Shown here piece by piece: positions 1-10,921 of a DNA stretch of 64,000 nucleotides. The position numbers and the translations under genes were made by a program. Under the pieces are notes generated by a model that saw nothing but the letters and a program-made list of their open reading frames with translations, was not told the DNA's origin and did not search any database. The stretch spans positions 35,966,210 to 36,030,209 of the forward strand of contig OU342633.1 in the NCBI GenBank assembly GCA_910589415.1, written 5' to 3'. The stretch's first letter is position 1. Each line of letters starts with the position of its first letter. The DNA is from Malachius bipustulatus. Lineage: Eukaryota > Arthropoda > Insecta > Coleoptera > Melyridae.

Positions 1-679
1 GTAGTTACCGTGCCATGATTCAAATAGATGACGTCAGTGGTCGGGGTAGCCGGTTAGGGTTCCAAATAAACAAGCATTTGACAGTTGCAGGGTTGCCAAT
101 TTCACTGTAAATTTTTGATAACAGTAAATGCGGAATGTTTAGTGATAAAAATTAAATACCGACCGACGGCTCGAGCTCCACGAAAACCCAAATTATGATT
201 TAGTTCAATTCAATTGATGACGATCGCAGGTCAATGCCTGAAAACAACCTCAATAAGTCAAACTTCAGTACCACGTGAACTTAAAACTTCAACTAAATCA
301 CGACAAATGACAACAACGGCCACGTGAACGGAACCGCTTACGCTTGGCCCAGCCTAGTGACGTCACACTGACGGCGTCTCTCAAAAAATAAACAAGGTAT
401 GTCAGCGCGCAGTTTGTGACATCAGTCAGGTGATAGCTACATGCGACTCAGCAGTAATAATAACGTTAAATCGAGATTTAGTAGCTTATTTTGGTGTTTG
501 AAATTTTAATTAGTTTGACTTCAGTACCTGACTGATAGTAAAAATAGTTTATTGTGCGGTAAGTGTGGGTGTGAGAATCACGCAGGACAAACGAAAGGCA
601 AAGAGATATCATTTTTATTTTGCTAGCATAGGCAAAGGCAATTATTATGTAAAATATAAATGATATTATCCTATATCTA
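1..679. other. Intergenic, no gene seen
   Basis: No coding region is supported. Two CRE-like palindromes TGACGTCA lie at 29-36 and 358-365. The stretch 400-490 (GTGACATCAG..., then CAGTAATAATAA) resembles 3005-3055 and 47508-47600, so it is a piece of a dispersed repeat. Open frames here look like chance. Confidence 0.6.
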
Positions 680-1249
680 TACAGGGTGTACCAGCTCCAT
701 TTAAACAACGGTAAGGGCCGTGTAGGTCTCGTCAAGACGAAACGTTTTTTTATTTGAAGTTTTTGGATTTGGACCTTCGTTGCGGAAATATGACCGACTT
801 CCGGTTTTTAGTTTTTTGGCTCCAGTTTCGGCATTTTTAGGTTCTCGGCCAAACTGAAACTAGTTTTGGAAACTCCTTAGCTTCAGTTACAACTTTCATA
901 TTGAAGTCAAGGTTCATCTCTGTTGGATCAAAATCTTAATTTTTCAATTTGATTCAATTTGAATTTGATTCAAAGACTTAAAATTTAAAGTCTTGGGCAT
1001 GTCGCCATTTTGAATCCAACAGAGATAGAACCTTGACTTCAATAGTTATTGTAACTGAAAGTAAGGGAGTTTCCAAAACTAGTTTCAGTTTGGGCGAGAA
1101 CCTAAAAATGCCGAAACTGGAGCCAAAAAACTAAAAACCGGAAGTCGGCCATATTTCCGCAACGAAGGTCCAAATCCAAAAACTTCAAATAAAAAAACGT
1201 TTCGTCTTGACGAAACCTACACGGCCCTTACCGTTTGGTACACCCTGTA
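680..1249. mobile_element. Foldback (long inverted repeat) element
   Basis: The two halves are near-perfect inverted copies. The left arm starts TACAGGGTGTACC and the right arm ends GGTACACCCTGTA. The arms meet near 950-1000 at a short spacer rich in TTGAATTTGA. No coding capacity. This is the non-autonomous MITE type with TA-flanked ACAGGGTGT ends that recurs through the window. Confidence 0.85.
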
Positions 1250-2687
1250 TATCCTATCGTACCGCAGAGTAAGCACGAGCACTTGTCATTACGCCCCACA
1301 TGCAAATGACGAAACGTTTTTTTTCGAGCTTCGAATATTTTCAAATCTTCCGTTAGCGCTCGTATTGTAATCACAATCACCATAGTGACGTCATACGCAG
1401 CGTGGACGAGTTTTCACTCTCAAACTATGTACATACAATAATAATGTGTAGTTGTATCATGGTAGTTAGAGTTACCAATTAACAGAGACCGGTGTAAAAC
1501 ATCACCCACACCCAAAAGATAGCACCAGAGACAACATACTATAAAGAGACCAACAGCAGATCGACGGACGAAAATTGGTACACGACTGTTCTGCAAGATG
1601 TATAATAAAACCTATCCGACAAACTTCCAGGTATACGGAAATTCTGAGCTCCGTATACTTTCTGCAATCATAACTGTCTGCTGATGGGGCTGGGTGCATT
1701 TTTTGTCCAGAAAATCCCAGTAACAGGTAAATATTGATAAAGGACTGTAATGAGCTTAAAATATTAAGAAAGTTACCCTTATAGGCAACGCGAAAGAGTA
1801 GAAAGCCCTCTTCTTATTGTTAAAACATCCTCTAACGCAGCAAAAGTTTACCATATTTTTAAAAAAATAGGCGGACGTGATAACAAATTATGTGAATTTT
1901 TAGACAGTTGGACGTTCATGGAAAATCTGACGTTTTTGAAGTTATAAATTTGACATTCCCAACTTTTTGTGAGAATGAGAATGCGCTATACTGTAGTAAG
2001 CGTCAGTGTCGGTAATATAGGTTCCCTAAAACTGGCAACAGTACAGTGCCCTCCTCCAACCTGGCAGGAACTAACCACCCCTGGCTCCTGGCCTTCATGG
2101 CCATGGCGCCATGCATGGCCATGCCATGGCACAGATAAAAATATTCCAGTTACTATTGAATAAAATGTTTTTAAAAATTTACATAATTTATTCACTAAAT
2201 ATGTAACAAATAATTTTTAATTGACATTCATGTCAAGGCTAAACATCGGACCGGTTTGTGTACTAGTTAACAGAATGTATGGTTTGTGTGCCGGCTACTT
2301 CAACCTTATAAAAAAGAGACATAACCCAACTTCAGCAAGTTATTGACAGCGGTTATTTACCCAGTGATTTCTATCACCCTACACCATAACCTAATTCGTA
2401 AATAATAAGTGAACGGTGTATTTTATAATATATGTGATATTATAACGAGGCATCACTCGCGAAGAAGTCTAGATTCATTGTTTACCTTCTGCAATTTGGT
2501 TATGTCTCGGCAACTCGTTTCGAGGCGGTTCTATATAGTGACATGACAGGAATGACACATTGTCAAGCCAGTGTAATTGACAGTTCTACTAAAAACTTAA
2601 GCATTCCACTAGACCAGAATGGTTTCGCATTCTGAGCATGTTCGAGAATGCCTGGTGACTAGACAGTCCAGAGCTGGGCACGAGTAC
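1250..2687. other. Intergenic with repeat fragments
   Basis: No gene recognised. 2005-2035 carries one end (TGTCGGTAATATAGG) of the repeat seen complete at 37963-38037. 2430-2560 is an inverted copy of 11400-11520. The frames around 1969-2195 cover a CATGGCC-rich low-complexity patch and are not convincing. Confidence 0.5.
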
Positions 2688-2850
2688 TGAAAAGAGTACT
2701 CATAAATAATTCGAGTACGAGTACTTACTTGGAAAATGTACTCGTAAGTACTTTGGCACAAACAGGTGGACGAGTACGAGTAATACGACCTGACCTGACC
2801 TGACCTAATACTCGTGAAAACACGAGTAACAAGTACGAGTAGTTTTATTC
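2688..2850. repeat. GAGTACTCG-rich repeat, copy 1
   Basis: Starts CAGAGCTGGGCACGAGTACT and is dense in overlapping GAGTACTCG-like words, ending near AACACGAGTAACAAGTACG. A related copy lies at 47366-47480. The CAGAGCTGGGCA end is typical of hAT-type MITEs, but the ends are not clean here. Confidence 0.55.
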
Positions 2851-3234
2851 GTGTCAAGCGCATGATCGATCATGATACCAATAAACAAGGCATGTCACTC
2901 ATGTCATGTCAGTGGTCAAGGCGCAACCAGCCTATTGCCTATTGATTTGGCCAAATAGCTGGTAAAAGCTAAAGGCCATAAACCCTAAAGAAGAAGAAGT
3001 AAAAAAGAAACCAGCCTATGACGTCAGGCTTGTGACAGCTAAATACGAATGAAATAATTTACACAAGGACGGAGGTGCTGGTGAATGAATAAATTAAATA
3101 ATTATTCTAAAACTGATTGGTCATTATTTTTTCAAAGAAAAACAGAAAATGTTTCGCTGAAATAGGTCAATATGAAGTCATAAATGCTTGCCTTATAGTT
3201 TTTTTTTTAATTTCTCTATGATCAGTCTGAAAAG

Positions 3235-3560
3235 TTGTCTTTTTTTTGTAAAAAATAACAAACATTTTTGAAATTTATTTTTTGAAGTTTATTAGTTTTT
3301 GGTTTCCATTACTTTTTCTTCATACCGAACGGCAAAAAAAACAATATGGCGGCCATAAGAAAAATGAAAGTTGCAAAACTCTAGTCAGCTTTGAAATTTT
3401 TTAAAACGTCAGATGGGTCTTGCCGACTTATGCTGGCCTACAAAAAATTATTTATTAATTTTCAGTAATAAGAAAGGTATGGAGAAAATAGGAAATCTCG
3501 ATTTTTTCTTTTTCAGGATATTTCTGGAACGGTCACAGATATTTTGCTTGTTGGGGAATT
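3235..3560. repeat. Diverged half of a foldback element
   Basis: Matches the right arm of the foldback at 26640-27639: ATGGCGGCCATAAG, the GTAATAAGAAAGGTATGG stretch and TTTTTCAGGATATTTCTGGAACGGTC occur in the same order. Only one arm remains, so this is an old truncated copy. The open frame at 3413-3697 lies in it and is not a gene. Confidence 0.55.
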
Positions 3561-3749
3561 ACACTCTGGCGATTTACAATCGAAATAAATTAATTTCTCT
3601 GCCATTTTACAGTTGTTTCAAGTTTGTGGTTGTAGTTATAAAAAAGATTGATCTGATTATGCAATTTTATGGTAATTTGATGAACACTCTTGGTTAAAGT
3701 ACAGAGAGATGAATAAAAAAAACGCAGCAATAAATTTGTGAATTTTAAC

Positions 3750-3755
3750 TTTATT
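3750..3755 (-). terminator. Candidate poly(A) signal for the Raf gene
   Basis: TTTATT on the plus strand reads AATAAA on the minus strand, about 600 bp past the Raf stop codon. The stretch 3756-4358 would be the 3' UTR; nothing else is recognisable in it. Confidence 0.45.
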
Positions 3756-4358
3756 AGTGATGATAACAATTTGAAGTTCACTGATATTTTCTTAGACGCA
3801 AAAATAACAGCAAGTCTTATGAACACCTATTAAAAAAAGAACGTAGGTAATATACAACAATTAATTAAACTAAATAAAATATTGCACAATTTATAATACA
3901 CAATCATTAATGAAGATTCCGTCAAATGTCACTCAAACTGACCAATGGAAACAAAACAGTAGTGTTTCGCAATAATCGTAATACAATAATAATATGTAAT
4001 AGAAGAATCGCTAAAATTTTTAAAACAATCGATATTGACATAAATCTCGCCTGCTAAGGTAAAAAAGTAAGCGTCAAATTAATAAAGGTTGCATAAGAAA
4101 TAGATAACGGACACAGATCTATTTTATTTGTGAACGGGGGCTTTAATCATGAAAACCATGAATGTTTATTTAATTACAGCCTGGAAAAGGATTTAGTCGC
4201 CTGGTTTTAGTTGATAATTCGCAATTAAATTTGACACATAAACCAGCAGATAAGTGTATACATCTACAAGTTTTTCCTCAGCAGGCAAGAAGTACTTGAG
4301 ATCGCTAATAAGATTGCAAAAAGAACCCAATTAATTATATTACAAAGTACGTAGACAC

Positions 4359-6611
4359 TTAAATATTACCCGTGCCCAGAGTGTAGAAAAGAAAACTACT
4401 GGCCGGACCACAATTGACCGGCGTCTTGGGGCTCGCGCAGGCATAAATAAAATCGTCCGATTGCAGCTGCGTCCTGTTCATGTTGGGCTCCGAGGCCGAC
4501 CTGTTGATCTTTGGGTGGTTCCTCAGCAGCTCACCCAGAAACTCGTGTATCTGAGTGAACAGCGGCCTCTCTGGCCTGTGGAACTGGATGCAGTCGCCCA
4601 GGAGTCGCCGGAGCGCGTTAGGGGTGTCGGTGCGCAGCTTCGTCAGGTCCGCCTTCAGGTAACCTCTGCCTACCATGAACAGTATCTGATCCTTGTTGTT
4701 GATATGAGAGTACGGCAACTGTCCCGCCAACATTTCAAACATAACGATCCCGAAAGCGTACACGTCCGACTGGAAACTGTAAGGGTTGTCTTCCTGCATC
4801 CGGATCACCTCGGGTGCCATCCAGAGGATCGAACCGGTCGGCTGGTGGAACTGCTGCGAACCCGACCAACGAGTCTTCGCGGTCGCCAGTCCGAAGTCCC
4901 CGATCTTGACCGTCAGGTCTTCGTGCAGGAAAATGTTGTTCGATTTCAGGTCCCGGTGGATTATGTTCTTCGCATGCAGGTAATCCATGCCCTGGGCGAT
5001 CTGCCTGCTGATCTCGATCAGGGTGAACAGGGCGAACTTGGTCTCTATTACGTGCAAATGTTTGTAAAGGCTTGAACTCTCGCACCATTGGGTCACGATC
5101 GCCAGCTGAGGCTTACTAACGCATCCCATGAACAGCAGAATGTTAACGTGCCTGGTCTTGCGCAGCACAGCCACTTCGTTCTTGAACGCCTGTAGCTGAG
5201 CGACGGTCGGGATTTTCACGTTGAGGGTCTTGACGGCGACGGGACCGTGCCAGTGAGCTTTGTAGACGGTCCCGAAACTGCCCGATCCGACCCTCGGACC
5301 CACCAGGATCTCGTCGGCGGGGATCTCCCAGTCTTCGATGCTCTCCCTGGGAGCGAGCAGAGGTTTGCTCTCGTCGGCCGATCGAGCTCTCGGTCTCCTC
5401 GGTTGGAGTGAACCGGTCGGCGAGGCCTGGGTGCTCCGGCAATGCGGGGATAGATCCGTGTCCATTACGGATCGGTTCAGGGATAAGGAACGGGGGCAAT
5501 CGTCGCCACCGCCACCTTTGACACTGTTGAGACACACATTCGGGGCTGAACTGGACCTGTCATGATGCCCCAACGTGCCAGTCTGTCGCGAGAACCTGTG
5601 GAAATCTAGATCTAAGCCGGCATTGCCATGGTAGAGGATTCCGGCGGCGTTTGTGTCGGGTCGTCTCGCCAGTAACGCCGTGTAGTAATTGTCCGCTATA
5701 TGTACCTGGAATGAAGGAAATATGATAATAAAAAAGGCTGCTTTAGCTGTAAATAAAATGACATAAAAATGCTTTGGGGCAACAACTGTAAGAATCACCC
5801 AGTTCATACAAATATAAGCCGATGAGTTGCACAACACGTACGTATCTTTTCCAAGAAACGTCCCTCTGAAAATATTAGAGCCGTTAGTTTATCCTGTGCA
5901 ATAACTGGTCCATGTTTATAAGTTTAAATGTAAAAAAAAAGACTGAACATGGAGACTTACTTGATGACAGAGAGGAGGCACATCTCGACAGCATCTCTGG
6001 TGAAATTTATATCCGCAAGTCCTACAATAAAAACCCTGAAACAACAATCTTCGGCAACATTCACAAAACACAATCGAGAAAAATGTCTTGCGAACGAAGT
6101 TATGAGAAATACTGGTGTGTATAGGAAAAGTGTCCAGAATTTTCACGGTGATCTCGTCGTAATTTAAAGAACTAATGTCGACATCCCAATCGACCGGTAT
6201 GTTCGTCTTTCCAAGATACACACAACACGTCTCACACGGAAGATTGCGTAGTTTCATTGCTTTCGCTAAGGCCTCCCTCAGAGTCTGTCCCTCGCGAACC
6301 TGAACGCTGGTCCGTTGTTGGTTCGGCAGGTGCGCCCTCAGGAATCTAGGCCGCACGGTTCTGTTCTCTTGGAGCAGTTCGGGGCTCTCCTTTCCGTTGC
6401 TCAGTTGCTCCATCAGTCGTCTCTCCTCCGCTTCCAGCTCGTGCAGCTTGGAGGTCAGGTCGTCGTATTCCTTCAAGTACATGGCGGGTGGATGCTGGAA
6501 ATCGGCGAATTTTGCGTTCAGAGCGTCGATGTTCGCCCTGGTCAGGCTTATCACATTTTCGATATTTCGCAGCTCTTGCTGGATGTCCATGTCTTCGCTA
6601 TCGGTCGACAT
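4359..6611 (-). CDS. phl/Raf: Raf serine/threonine kinase (BRAF/RAF1 orthologue)
   Basis: MAPK kinase kinase that binds Ras-GTP at the membrane and phosphorylates MEK. Two exons: 6611-5961 (217 codons) and 5705-4359 (448 codons plus stop), joined in phase 0 between GTAAGT and an AG acceptor, giving 665 aa. Order: N-terminal coiled segment (1-80), Ras-binding domain (about 98-160), C1 zinc finger (170-215) with the full H-x12-C-x2-C-x9-C-x2-C-x4-H-x2-C-x7-C spacing, first 14-3-3 site RSSSAP (S270), kinase domain (about 350-610) with GSGSFG (357), VAVK (K376), HRDLKSNN (D469), DFG (D487) and APE (514), and the C-terminal 14-3-3 site RSASEP (S622). Start chosen at the ATG opening MSTDSEDMD. The residue equivalent to human BRAF V600 is alanine (A493). 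Length fits the family (648-766 aa). Confidence 0.96.
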
Positions 6612-8382
6612 CGTGAATTTTCTGATTACTTATTAGCATGAGGTAGTAGACGTCTAATTTTGTGCGTCGATTTGTCTTTTTACGTTACTTCCGTGTGTTA
6701 TTACTCGGACTTAGGAACAGTTTCATTTTCGGTTTTTCGATTTTCATTTCATTCAATCAACACCTTCTACCTTTCCATTTACTTTTCTTCACTTCGCCAG
6801 TCGCCTTTACTCTTTACTTTTTTACTTTTATTATTTTTTTGAACTACCTAAAATGTCACCAAATACGTATGACGTATCTGTCATTCCGTCGATTTCAATC
6901 TTGACATATCAAGTTTAAAAATTTATTTTCAAGATTCCGCACTCTAGGGTACCTGTATTACCGACATTGGCGCATTGTCTTCGTTCGAATTTTTTTGGTT
7001 TCAATTTTTTACGTTCTTTAGACATGTTCATCAACTTTATACCTCTTTCGCGCTATATTTCCAACTCTTATGTCCGTATTCATCAAACTTCAAAATATAA
7101 CTCCGGGGCTATATTTTGAATTTTCTGACAGCTGATTGGTCTATTGCTCAAACCCTACGAACGCTACGAATTTTAAACCAATGACATATCCCAAAATATA
7201 ATCCCAGGGGTTAAATTTATTGATAAATACGGGCCTAAATGTTGGAAGTGAACGATGAATGAATGAATTAATTAATTAATCTTTAATGTAGTAAGCACCA
7301 CACGAGCGTGAGGTGTTTTTTGTTTTTGACTGTGTATAATTATGGAATCCATCAAGACAAAACCATTTTTCTAAATAACTTTTCTATAAAAAGTCGAAAA
7401 TAAACGAGATACGACTTTTGGAAGTTTAAAAAATTAAAGTTTAAAAAAGTTCAGCTTTGTGATAAATTCCACTAGTGAAATTGATTTCAATAAAAAAAAA
7501 ATTAAATTATAAAATAGGGTTAAATAAAACAACAGTAAATAAACGAAAATAACTCAAGTAGTGTATATAGGTAAGTTGAAAGAAAAAACAAAGGTTAGAA
7601 AGCTCAAGCAACTATTTACTAATAATATTGTTTCACTCAAAGTAATTTTAATTTTATTTTTTACTTTTTTAAGAAATTTTTTTTTAAATACTCGTTTGCC
7701 TTGATAATTTTATACAAGGTAAAAATCTAAAAAAAGTATCACCTTAAGAATCACCCTATATATGAAGGCAGAAGAATTAAATAGAAATCTATCAATTGGT
7801 CGATATAAGAAAATTTACCTGATTTTCAATTTTTTAGATACAAAATTTATTTATTTATTATTATTTGTAGGGATAAATAATTTTTACCTACATAAAGAAA
7901 TACAAAAACCCCCACCACAAAGGTAAGAACGTTTAACCATAATCAAATATTGATTATCAGATTATCACACCTAATCTAAGGCACAAGGCACAAGAAACAC
8001 GGGGAAAACGTCACGCTAAAATATATTATTGTCTTAAAAAATAGGTAATAAAGTAAGGCTACTGTTAAGGGACTCTAGTAGAGATGTCACATAAATACAA
8101 TTTGTCATTTGTAATAAAACTGTCAAATGTCAATCACTGAACAGCTGATTTTGATAGGTTAGGTCTAAACTAAAATTCAATTTCCTCTACAATCCACATT
8201 TTTTCATAATCACAATTCACAAATCACAATCACAAACCAAATTCAGCAATCAGCATATTTTTGAAAATGAGCCGATCAAGATCAAAGTATAGTTATTACT
8301 GTTATTAGCTAGTTATAGTTTTTTGGCTTTACCTGCTTTGTTTGTTTACTGAAATTTTTCCAAATAAATTGGAACATTTACG
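6612..8382. other. Intergenic between Raf and EndoG (divergent promoters)
   Basis: Raf and EndoG are transcribed away from each other, so both promoters should lie here. No TATA box stands out. 6950-6985 holds a solo repeat end (GGTACCTGTATTACCGAC), and 7072-7235 a small MITE listed separately. The rest is AT-rich, with no gene seen. Confidence 0.5.
7072..7235. mobile_element. Short MITE, GTCCGTATTCATCAA-type ends
   Basis: The left end GTCCGTATTCATCAAA and the right end TTGATAAATACGGGCC are inverted copies; inside, AAATATAACTCCGGGG pairs with CCCAGGGGTTA/ATATTTTGG. About 164 bp, no coding capacity. Flanked by TA (possibly TTA/TAA), which suits a PIF/Harbinger or mariner type. Confidence 0.55.
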
Positions 8383-10016
8383 ATGCCTCAAAAACTATTA
8401 AAATACGCCCTTGCTGGAAGTGCAGCCCTGGGTTGCTTCCTGGCAGGCTCCCAATTCGAGAAACGACAAAACCCCAATTTGGGGTTGCAAAGCAAACCGG
8501 GCCTACCGATATTTGGAACCGTTTCGGCCGCTTCGCCCATAATGCCTGTACCGGAATCCAACAAAGTAAGTCGCGTTTCACAAATAATGAAGTTCGGTTT
8601 TCCAGGACTCGATAACGTACGGTCGTTCGAAGATTACGTCTTGAGCTATGACCGTAGAAATCGGGTGGCTCATTGGGTGTTCGAACACCTAACAGCCGAC
8701 TCGGTTAAATATAACGACCAAGTTGACAGGGCAAAATGCGATTTTAAGCCTGACGAAAGCATACATAAATTTTTCAGGTATGGTTTACTGCGCTACCATA
8801 TATTTGTTTCTTGATAATGATGGTCTCTCTTGATATATCATCCATTTCAGACTTAGTACAGCCTCGCTAGAAATAGTACAGCCTTGAAATGCTGTTGGGA
8901 CATTAGATTTAAAGATAAAAGGTAGTGGCCTAAATCCAATTTTAAGGGCGTTTCATTCAACCAGCATCACATTTGGTCTGTGAATGTGAGTGTCTTCTAT
9001 TGATAAAACCTTGAAACAATCGGATATGAGGCCACTACTATGCCATTACATTTATTAGTTTTGTGAGTTTTAACCTTTTAACAAGACGGTTATTATTTTT
9101 ATTGCAGATCAGATAATTCTGATTATAAAAAATCCGGCTACGATCGAGGTCATCTAGCAGCAGCAGGGAATCATAAATGCTCACAAAAACACGTCGAGGA
9201 GACCTTTTATCTGTCAAACATGGCCCCACAAGTAGGTGTCGGGTTTAATCGAGATTACTGGAACGGGTTGGAGAAACACGTGCGAAAATTAACGAAAGTG
9301 TATTCTAATGTGTACGTCTGCACGGGACCGTTATACTTGCCACGGTAATACATACATCAAGTCCATTACTTACATGTTACATGTACATGGGGCCCTTTCT
9401 TAAAAAAGTTTTAATGATTATTATAACTGATCAGTTGTAATGTGAAATTTAATGCAGTGTTGAAACTTTTATAAGACGAGGTGTAAAATAACTACTACAC
9501 TACTATATAGAAATGGATGAGCTGGTTAATTGAATTGGCAACACTTCAATTACTTGATAGTAGTCATAATATAAAACAACAAGGTCTCGAGATTAAGTCA
9601 TTTTTCCAACTGTCGAAAGTATTCAGACTACACCAAGTGTTTCGGTAAAACGTACTCAATATTATTACTTCATTTTCAGAAGAGAATCAGATGGGAAGTA
9701 TTATGTCAAATATGAGGTAATAGGGAGTAATCATGTAGCGGTTCCCACTCATTTTTATAAAGTAGTTGTTGGCGAGACAGCTAATAGTGGACTAGAAATG
9801 GAAGCTTACGTGGTACCGAACGCCGTTATAGACAGCAAGATACCTCTGACAAGCTTTCAGGTATTCTTTTTTTGTTTTTATTGAATTATTTCAGTACTTT
9901 TAATTGTGAAATTTTAGGTCCCCCCAGAAACAATCGAAAGAGCTGCCGGATTATTGTTTTTTGACAACGTCGCTAGAAATAAAATACAGAAGATCAATGG
10001 GAAAAAGAACGCCTGA
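8383..10016 (+). CDS. EndoG: Endonuclease G, mitochondrial DNA/RNA nuclease
   Basis: Mitochondrial intermembrane nuclease of the DNA/RNA non-specific (beta-beta-alpha metal) family, involved in mtDNA turnover and, when released, nuclear DNA cleavage. Four exons: 8383-8777, 9108-9344, 9680-9860 and 9918-10016, all with GT-AG borders, giving 303 aa. Residues 1-28 form a basic/hydrophobic leader suited to mitochondrial import. The segment VSQIMKFGFPGL is conserved family sequence, so the GTAAGT inside exon 1 (near 8565) is probably not used. The catalytic motif DRGH lies at 144-147, with the metal-binding Asn in FYLSN at 169. Length matches animal EndoG (about 300 aa). Intact. Confidence 0.95.
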
Positions 10017-10132
10017 GTCTGAAGGATATGACATTTTAGTTTGACTATTTTAATTGTGATTGTTTTTTAAAGTTTGACTAGTTTAATTTTTAATCTTCGA
10101 CTGTATTTTATTCACTGTCTAGTTGTTATTTA

Positions 10133-10160
10133 AATAAATTGTTTTTATTAAAACAATAAA
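10133..10160 (+). terminator. EndoG poly(A) signals
   Basis: Two AATAAA hexamers at 10133-10138 and 10155-10160, 117 and 139 bp after the EndoG stop, suggest the transcript ends just beyond. Confidence 0.6.
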
Positions 10161-10265
10161 GCTTCAATTGAGGTTTATTTATTAACGAAAAATTGAGTCC
10201 ACCTTTTTCACTCCATTCACTCAAGTTTTTATCACTTTTATAATTTCATGACAGATATTTCTCTA

Positions 10266-10921
10266 TACAGGGTGTTCTACAAGCTCTATGACAAACTTTG
10301 ACAGATGGTAGGTTGCTTGATTTTAAACATATTTTTTTTAATAAACATGGGTTCGATTCGTTTTTGTTTAGAAGTTACAAGCATTTAACCTTTATTAACA
10401 ATCAACAATAAAAATTTAAATTAAATGATAATCACAAAACTTAAGACTATAAAAATTGTTCGAAATGTCCACCCTCAGCTTGAATACCTGCGTCGGTATT
10501 CTTGAGCAGCTTGTCTGGCGTTACCATTGGAATACCCACATACAAACACAATATCTACATATTCCTCAGTCGAGAATAAATGCATTTTTTATTTATAACT
10601 TTCACACGAAATATCTAATAAATAATTAAAATGACACTAACAATTATTATTGTCATAACAACCGATATTTCTATTTATCAGCCTACGTTTTTCATTGAAG
10701 TAAGTGTATATTTTATAAGTGTACATTGGTTGACATAGTGTCTTAGTGACATAGCGACTTAGTGTCACTTCCTGGTTGACTGAAAAAATTACGATTCTTT
10801 AAATGCTTGTAACTTCTAAACAAAAACGAATCGGACCCATGTTTATTAAAAAAAATATGTTTAAAATCAAGCAACCTACCATCTGTCAAAGTTTGTCATA
10901 GAGCTTGTAGAACACCCTGTA
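10266..10921. mobile_element. Internally deleted DNA transposon with long inverted ends
   Basis: About 120-bp terminal inverted repeats: the left starts TACAGGGTGTTCTACAAGC and the right ends GCTTGTAGAACACCCTGTA. Unlike the other foldbacks it has a unique centre that still holds transposase remnants on the minus strand. It is a deletion derivative of an autonomous element and links the ACAGGGTGT ends to a transposase family. Confidence 0.8.
10447..10585 (-). pseudogene. Transposase remnant: N-terminal HTH joined to C-terminal tail
   Basis: Reading down from an ATG at 10585, the frame gives an EEYVDIVFVCG...GNARQAAQEYRRR segment. This matches the N-terminal helix-turn-helix (DUF4817-like) found in many insect transposases. 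It stops after about 36 codons. In a second frame the sequence continues as GIQAEGGHFEQFL and a stop, the usual C-terminus of such proteins. The whole DDE catalytic core is missing, so the gene is dead. Family assignment is from memory of the motif. Confidence 0.6.

Noticed and set aside
4461..5075. 204-codon plus-strand ORF opposite the Raf kinase domain
   Set aside because: Exact antisense of a highly conserved GC-rich kinase exon; no domain of its own.
8562..8602. Possible small intron in EndoG exon 1 (GTAAGT ... TTTTCCAG)
   Set aside because: The stretch encodes VSQIMKFGFPGL, conserved in EndoG proteins, and reads in frame, so it is coding.
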